NCBI GenBank assembly: GCA_008694505.1
Contig: VZDJ01000097.1
Coordinates: forward strand, 485,760-549,759
Length of the DNA stretch: 64,000 nucleotides
Source: Cyanoderma ruficeps
Lineage: Eukaryota; Chordata; Aves; Passeriformes; Timaliidae
Direction: 5' to 3'
The position numbers and the translations under genes are program-made. This document shows, piece after piece, positions 58,081 to 64,000 of this stretch. The notes below the pieces were generated by a model. That model had not been told where the DNA came from. It saw nothing but the letters and a program-made list of their open reading frames with translations, and searched no databases. The first letter of the stretch is position 1. Each line of letters starts with the position of its first letter.

Positions 58081-59559
58081 CTCCACCCGCTCTGGGAACA
58101 CGTCACACATGGATTGCTCATCCATCACATCAGCTCAGGAGTCAAACATGAAAAAAGAGGGGAAAGGGAAAAGGCAAAGAATCCTGAGCCCAGCAGCAGG
58201 TTCCACTCCTTTATCCTCAGTGGCTTTGTCAGGGAAGAGACCCCCTGGGAATGCTGAGCTGGGGAGGAGCCCCCGGGATGCTGCTCCAGGGTTCCCAAAC
58301 CCCCGCCCTGGGCTGGGAAGCCAAACCCCACGGCCCAGGCAGGCTCCTGATGGAGCAGGAGAATTCCATGGCAGGTCAGAGCACAGCTCAGGCAGGCACA
58401 GGCTCTGACAGGCCCCAGGACAGAGACAGGGGCCCAGCAGAGGCTCACAGGCCACTTCCACCTGGCACTGGAGAGGATGCCAGGCTTTCCCTGCACTCCT
58501 CTACTGAATTGCTCCAAGATCCAAACGTGTTTATCTCTGTGAGGGCCTCCAGCACCTGGCAGAAAATGGCTTAAATAACCTTGCCAGACTGCATGGTGGA
58601 GCGTGTTTGGAAAAGGCAAAAAGGTTTTTATAAAAGAAGAAAATAATGCGAAAACCAAAGAACAAAGCTGTGCAGTGTAGGGACAGGTCCCACACGCCTG
58701 CTGCAGCACCCTGAGAATGGGCTGAGAATCCTCGTGTTCTCCTCTGAGTATTGGACGATCTGGGTGGGGTTTTTGGCAAACAGCCCGACAGAGAACAGCT
58801 GCATTTCTGAGGAACAGCTAAAGAGACCATCCGTGTTTTTGTCTTGGCACTGAGACAATTATTGCCAGGACAGCAAAGAAGTTTCTGGGTCCTTTTACCT
58901 TATTAGAACAACAAGGAGCGAGTCTTAAACTTTTCCCTATATGGGAACACCTGCCGGGTGTGGGGTGCATTTCCACACTCCTCCAGGAACCACAAAGAGC
59001 ATCCCCCGAAAGGAGGGGTGGCACAGCCCACCCTCCCCTCCTGCCCACCAAAGGCTGCCAGGAGGGGCTCAGACAGGTTCTGGAGGGTTCTGCAGGGAGG
59101 GAATCATCCAGGAGGCTCCTGGAGCAGGGGCTGAGCACCAGCTCCCCCCACGTCTGGAGCTCTGTACCAACAGCACCGAGGGGTTTTCTGAGCTGCTGCA
59201 GGTTTTTCTGCAGCTGGAGGCAACCAGGGCCCTGGGAGGTCTGTGAGAAACCTGAGTCTGCAGCTTTTTGAGCTGCAAGATGATGGAGGGTGATGGGCCA
59301 GTGCTATCAGCCACCAGCACACCGGATCCAATGTGCCAGATCGGCAAAGCTGAGCTCAGACCGCTCAAATATCTTAAAAAACAAGAAAAGCAGAGTTTTC
59401 CTGCAGGAGGGCAGAGCAAGGGCCTTAAACTCCTTAAACCAGTAATGGCAACTGGGTGAAAATGGGGTTAACTGGGCAGGTAGGAGCAAAATTACACCCT
59501 GAGGAGCATCTGGGCCCCCTGCCCTGGGCAAATGCTTGCCTGGGGTCAGATGGACCCTG

Positions 59560-59925
59560 GTCACCACTGGTACTACAGCCCTGGTCACCACGGGTGTTAT
59601 CCCATCCTGGTCACCACAGATGCCATCCCAGCCCTGGTCACCATGGGTGCCATCCCATCCTGGTCCCCACGGGTGTTATCCCATCCTGGTCACCACGGGT
59701 GTTATCCCATCCTCGTCACCACGGGTGTTATCCCATCCTGGTCCCCATGGGCGTTATCCCATCCTGGTCACCACAGACACCATCCCATCCTGGTCACCAC
59801 GGGTGCCATCCCATCCTGGTCCCCACGGGTGCCATCCCATCCTGGTCACCACGGGTGTTATCCCATCCTGGTCACCACAGATGCCATCCCATCCTGGTCA
59901 CCACAGGCATTATCCCAGCCCTGCC
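59560..59925. repeat. 26-27-bp minisatellite
   Basis: About 14 units of CATCCTGGTCACCACGGGTG plus TTATCC, with ACAGATGCC variants. Confidence 0.9.
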
Positions 59926-61332
59926 TCATCTGTCCCCAGCAGAGCATCCTGACCCAGTTTTTGGCAGCACCAACCCCTCCTCCCCTGCAGCATTTTGACA
60001 CTCCGGGGCGTTTCCTGCCTCAGACACAACAACACCTCAGAGCTGCATTTCCAGCCCCAAACCATCCCAGCTCAGGGCTGGGAGCTCCCTGGTGCTCCCT
60101 GGACACCTCACAGAGCCTTGCTGGGCACTCTGACCACAGGGAAAAGGGCTCTTTGCCCGTGGATTCAGACTTCCCATCCCAAATCTATCCCAGAGCAGCA
60201 ATTTCCTCCCCGCCCCACCGCAAGGTCTCTCCCTGTCCTCGGCCTGAGGACAGACGTGCCAAGGACAGAGCTGCAGGGATTTGGCCTCGGCTCAGGCCCC
60301 AGTGGGAGCAGAGTCAGCTCCAAGCCTGGGTGTGAGAATCTCCCCTGGGAGAGGCACGAGGAGCCAAGGCCACGCTGGGAATGAAAACGAGCACCAGGTC
60401 CCAGGGAGATGCCACAGCCTCACTGCACTGCTGACCATCTCCTGATCCTAATTAAATGAGGGAGGGACACACCACGAGCAGTGTGGGCTGACAGAGGTCC
60501 AGAGGGGCTGGAGCAGGAGGTGAGAGCGGGTCCATTCCAGGGGGAACACGAGGACAGTGCCAGGGAAAGTGTTGGCCACAGCAAGGAGGGGACGGGATGG
60601 GTGCCACCAGTGAGGGGAAGGGACAAGTGCCTCGTGTGGGCCTCAGTGAGGGAGCCCTGGCAGGGATTTGGGACCATCCTTAGGGCCTCTCACCTCTCAC
60701 GTCTGCAGGGTCCCAACACACTGGGCAGCACCCACCCCTGGGCAGGATGGGCCCCTTTGGAGAACCTTGGGATCAGCCCTTTCCTTCTCCCAGCCTCCCT
60801 GCCCCTGCTGGGGCTCACAACCTCCCTCTCTGCTCTCTCTGGCTCCATGACATCTCCCCCCAAACCCCAAGGAATTCCTGTCCCTTTTCCACCGAGCCTT
60901 GGCCCACAGGAGCTCCATCACAAGAGCAGAGAAGCCCTGGTGGCCTCGAGGACTTGGGCTGGCAAAGTTTGGCAGCCGAAGGGAAGGTCCTGATAACGGA
61001 GAGGGAACAGAGTCCATCCTCTGCAGCCCCAGAGAAGCCCAGAGCCCCCCCAGCAGCAGGTGCCCCACAGCTGGGCAGCAACAGGAACAAGAAGAGGGAA
61101 GTGCAGCACAGAAGGGCTTTAGGGAAGTCGGAGCTGAGCTAATTCTGCAGAGGGAACAACGTCCCCAGACGAGTTCCCCATCGCTCCCAGCCCAGACAGA
61201 GCCAGGGAGCAACTGCAAGTCACTGCAGGAAGGGCAGAGCCAGGAATCCTCATTCCTGCTGCACTCCCTGGCCCTCCAACACAGATCCCACCGCTGTAAA
61301 ACCCCGGGCTTTGAGCCCTGGCAGGTTTAAGG

Positions 61333-61725
61333 TGTGTTATAAACACAGATCACATGATAGGCTTTTGCAAATATTCAAATGAGTATTATATGTGTTACGT
61401 TAGAAAGTTATGCTGTATTAATAGAGCCTCTTTTAGCAGTGTGATAAATATAGTTCTTAGGCTATAGCAGGAGGAGAAAAGTTAAAATTGAACAGAAACA
61501 CTTAAAGTCCAAAGAAGTGTTTAAATCATGTCCGAAATTTATGAACATGCAATAACCTCTGATATTTAATACTTTAGAAAGATCCTTTGTTAGTCAGTGT
61601 GCCTTGGTGTGGAATGCCAGGTACCTAGATGTTTATAAACTTTTTTTCTTCATATGTCTCTTATTGTCTTCTTTTTAATTAAAAACTTTTAAAATTTTAA
61701 CAAAAGTGAACCGTGTTTTTCCCAG
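61333..61725. mobile_element. AT-rich island, possible old LTR or insertion
   Basis: About 390 bp of clearly lower GC than either flank, containing TTAATTAAAAACTTTTAAAA and TGTTATAAAC. It starts TGTG and ends near TTTTTCCCAG. No coding frame or target duplication was found, so this could equally be unique AT-rich DNA. Confidence 0.3.
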
Positions 61726-62028
61726 GTGTTTGCAGCTTTAACCTTTCCCATGTCCGAGGGGCTGGGAGATCTTTGGGACAGAAATGGAAATGGTGGAAAC
61801 GGATCAGGGAATGGCAACTAAGGGCTTACTTTAGCCAGCCCAGGAAATGCTCCCTCCCACCATCAGCATCACCCTCACACAGCAAAATCAAGGATCATTT
61901 GTGTTCCCAGGCAGGGAGATCCAAGGTCCGGTCCTGCAGGTGTTCCCAGGCTCCTCCTGTCCCCCATCAATGTCCCCTCCCGTGCTGCTCACCCAAGGGA
62001 TGAGCCAAGGGAAAGGTCTCCAAGTCCA

Positions 62029-62310
62029 CTGGAGAGGGACTGGGGCCAAGGCCTGGAGGGACAGGACACAGGGAATGGCTTCCCACTGGGAAAGGGGACA
62101 CTGGGCTGGGATCTTGGGAATCAGCAATTCCTGCCTGGGAGGGTGGGCAGGGGCTGGGCTGGAATTCCCAGATTTGCTGGGGCTGCCCCTGGATCCCTGG
62201 GAATGCCCAAGGCCAGGCTGGATCCATCTGGGATAGTTGGAGCTGTCCTTGCTCCTTGCCCATGGAATGAGGATTTAAGGTCCCTTCCATCCCAGACATT
62301 CCACGATTCC
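62029..62310 (+). mobile_element. CR1 LINE 3' end, sense (near-identical to 13058 copy)
   Basis: Runs from CTGGAGAGGGACTGGGGCCA to GGTCCCTTCCATCCCAGACA with the ATTCCACGATTCC tail. Confidence 0.8.
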
Positions 62311-62344
62311 ATGAAAACCAGGCACCCCTGGGCAGCTCCTGGTT

Positions 62345-62460
62345 TTACCCATCCCTGGCTCATCCCTCAGCTCTGCCAGTCGGGGGGAAAAGAATCCCAA
62401 AGCCAAGGACGATCTCGAAGGTCTCTTCCAACCTACACATTCTGTGATTGTGTGAATTCC
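62345..62460 (+). mobile_element. CR1 LINE 3' tail, sense
   Basis: GAAGGTCTCTTCCAACCTAC then ACATTCTGTGATTGTGTGAA. Confidence 0.65.
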
Positions 62461-62461
62461 C

Positions 62462-62655
62462 GACTGGGAGGGTGGGCAGGGGCTGGGTTCGAATTCCCAG
62501 ATTTGCTGGGGCTGCCCCTGGATCCCTGGCAGTTCCCAAGGCCAGGTTGGATCCACCTGGGACAGTGGGAGGTGTCCCTGTTCTTCCCGGGGTGGCACTG
62601 GGTGACTTTCACAGTCCATTCCAACCCACCCCACTCTGGGATTCTCTGACCAGCA
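62462..62655 (+). mobile_element. CR1 LINE 3' end, sense
   Basis: GACTGGGAGGGTGGGCAGGG to CATTCCAACCCACCCCACTC and GGGATTCTCTGACC. It follows the previous tail almost directly, suggesting tandem or nested insertion. Confidence 0.75.
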
Positions 62656-63911
62656 ACCCCAGCCTGATGCCTGTTGGATCATCCCAGTTTCCCTGGATGC
62701 TCCCCCAGCTTTCCCAGGTGCCTGCTGACGGCCTGGCTGTGCAGGGGACAGTCCCTGCTCGCTGCCACCCCGCAGGGGACCGACCCCAAGGGCATTTCCT
62801 GCACGTTGGGAAGCAGAAGCAACAACTGCCTTGCGACTTCCCAAAAAATCCCTCTTTTCCTGGGCTGGGTCCTGGTTTTGCAGGGACAGGGAACTGCAGG
62901 AGCAGGTCAGGGGAGGGAGCTGAGCACCAGGAGATCCTGCCCAGGGTCCTCTGGATGCACAAAGGCTCAAGTGCCAAGGGGGAAACGACGCTCGGAGCTT
63001 GTTCCACCTGCCAAACCCAATCCCTGGAGCTGCCTGAGCGTGGGACAAAGCCTGGGATGCCCAAAAAGGCCAGGAGAGCTCTCTTGTGCAACTCCAAGAG
63101 TTTGATTTTCTCCTGGCAAAGCACTGAAACGACCCAGACTGAGCAGCACGAGGCAGCTCGTAAACACCCCCGGCCTCCCCTTCCTGGAGAAGAGTCCAAG
63201 TTTGACGGAACATTTTCCACCCAGCCGAAAACAAGGATAATAATTATCACCCGTGGAGTCTCCGTGCAATAAAAATCAGCAGGGAAACGAGAGCAAGGTC
63301 ACCACACCGACAATGGATCCTTTTGCTGAAGCAGGCTCCCACCCCAGCAGGGCTGTGCCCGGGGCGAGGATGGAACCCCAAAACCCGGCTGGGGCAGAGG
63401 ATCAGCCCCACAGCCCCGTTATCTCCCCAGCACAGGCCTGGGTGGGCTCAGCAGGGCCGGCCCTGAGGGTGGGAGCCTCTGTTTGTTTTGCTTTTTTTAA
63501 TCTGAGACTCGAAGTTTCCTCCTGGACAAAGTTGTTTCCAGGCGTCGGAGCCAGCTGGAAGCTCCCAAAGAGCCAGAACGCCCCGAGCTCCCCATGGTCC
63601 TTCTCCCACCTGGCTGGACAAGCTCCAGCCCCCGAGATTCTCCTCCCAACATCAGTGTGGCCTCTCCAGGCTGCAGAGCTGCCACCCACCCTGGGGACCC
63701 TGCCAGCTCGGGGTTGGAGGGAGCAGAGGCGCTTGGGGCACAGGGTGAGAGCTCCCGTTGTGTTTTCCGTGCTCACTTCCATCCTCGGGGGGCCACGGCT
63801 GAAAACAGGGAGTTCTAAAAGCTCTTGTGATCCTGAATGCCACAAGGGGAAGTGAATTCTCCTTATGCAAGCAAAGCTACAGGAAGGGAGGGAGACAGAC
63901 AGCAAAGGAGA

Positions 63912-64000
63912 GAATCATGGAATGGGTTGGGCTGGAAGGGACCTCAAAGCTCATCCCATGGGCAGGGACACCTTCCACTGCCCCAGGCTGCTCCAAGCCT
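63912..64000 (-). mobile_element. CR1 LINE 3' end, antisense, cut by window end
   Basis: AATCATGGAATGGGTTGGGC to CCCAGGCTGCTCCAAGCC. Confidence 0.75.

Larger units (their letters stand above)
49734..64000. other. RAB11FIP5 intron 1 and/or upstream sequence, no gene recognised
   Basis: The exon at 49294-49733 requires an upstream C2 exon, but none of the translated frames here shows C2 features such as a VGREKYSTSVVEK-like strand. So this 14-kb stretch is probably intron 1. It holds CR1 copies (49885, 51465, 62029, 62345, 62462 and 63912 onward), four minisatellites (53265, 54797, 57713 and 59560 onward) and an AT-rich island at 61333-61725. 50050-51460, 51610-53260, 55810-57710, 58085-59555 and 59930-61330 show no identifiable feature. 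Confidence 0.55.

Noticed and set aside
57313..58128. Frames of 199-271 residues on minus with PSLGSVSLPW repeats
   Set aside because: Translation of the 19-bp array only.

Overview
This window is avian, most likely passerine, genomic DNA. The evidence is the large number of CR1 LINE 3' fragments in both orientations, the many short GC-rich tandem arrays, and two vertebrate genes whose exons can be read directly. Both genes lie on the minus strand in the order RAB11FIP5 then SFXN5, which matches the SFXN5-RAB11FIP5 neighbourhood on human chromosome 2p13. The dense, GC-rich, repeat-laden character would suit an avian microchromosome, but that is inference.

Region by region: positions 1-17068 hold the 5' part of SFXN5 (sideroflexin-5, a mitochondrial inner-membrane carrier). 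Exon 1 is at 17012-17068 in a CpG island and exon 2 is at 8948-9016; the remaining exons lie before position 1. Positions 17069-17330 are the SFXN5 promoter, with CCAAT boxes, GC boxes and two ZNF143/THAP11-type elements. Positions 17330-22470 are intergenic and hold CR1 copies and an 860-bp minisatellite. Positions 22470-49733 hold RAB11FIP5 (a Rab11 effector of recycling endosomes) from its second coding exon to its probable poly(A) site: exons at 49294-49733, 46275-47007, 34514-37183 (a 2,670-nt cassette), about 28966-29152 and 27837-28046. Its C2-domain first exon is not in the window. Positions 49734-64000 are best read as RAB11FIP5 intron 1, or upstream sequence, filled with CR1 copies and minisatellites. 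I found no other protein-coding gene; nearly all other open frames sit in tandem arrays or CR1 copies.

The most unusual structure is at about 46981-47640. A block of about 60 bp containing the 3' splice site and first codons of RAB11FIP5 exon 3 has been tandemly amplified, giving ten extra acceptor-like copies in the preceding intron. One copy is exactly in frame and would add 79 codons without a stop. Other notable items are a symmetric 890-codon cassette exon with four NPF motifs, a tandem donor paired with a NAGNAG acceptor at the last intron, a minisatellite grown from inside a CR1 element at two loci, a 196-bp higher-order repeat, and a 197-bp near-identical CR1 pair 49 kb apart.

Functionally the two genes are independent. 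RAB11FIP5 links Rab11 vesicles to membranes and motors, and SFXN5 is a mitochondrial transporter. All coordinates of repeats and CR1 copies are by-eye estimates, while exon borders were set from splice consensus, reading phase and similarity to the known protein families.
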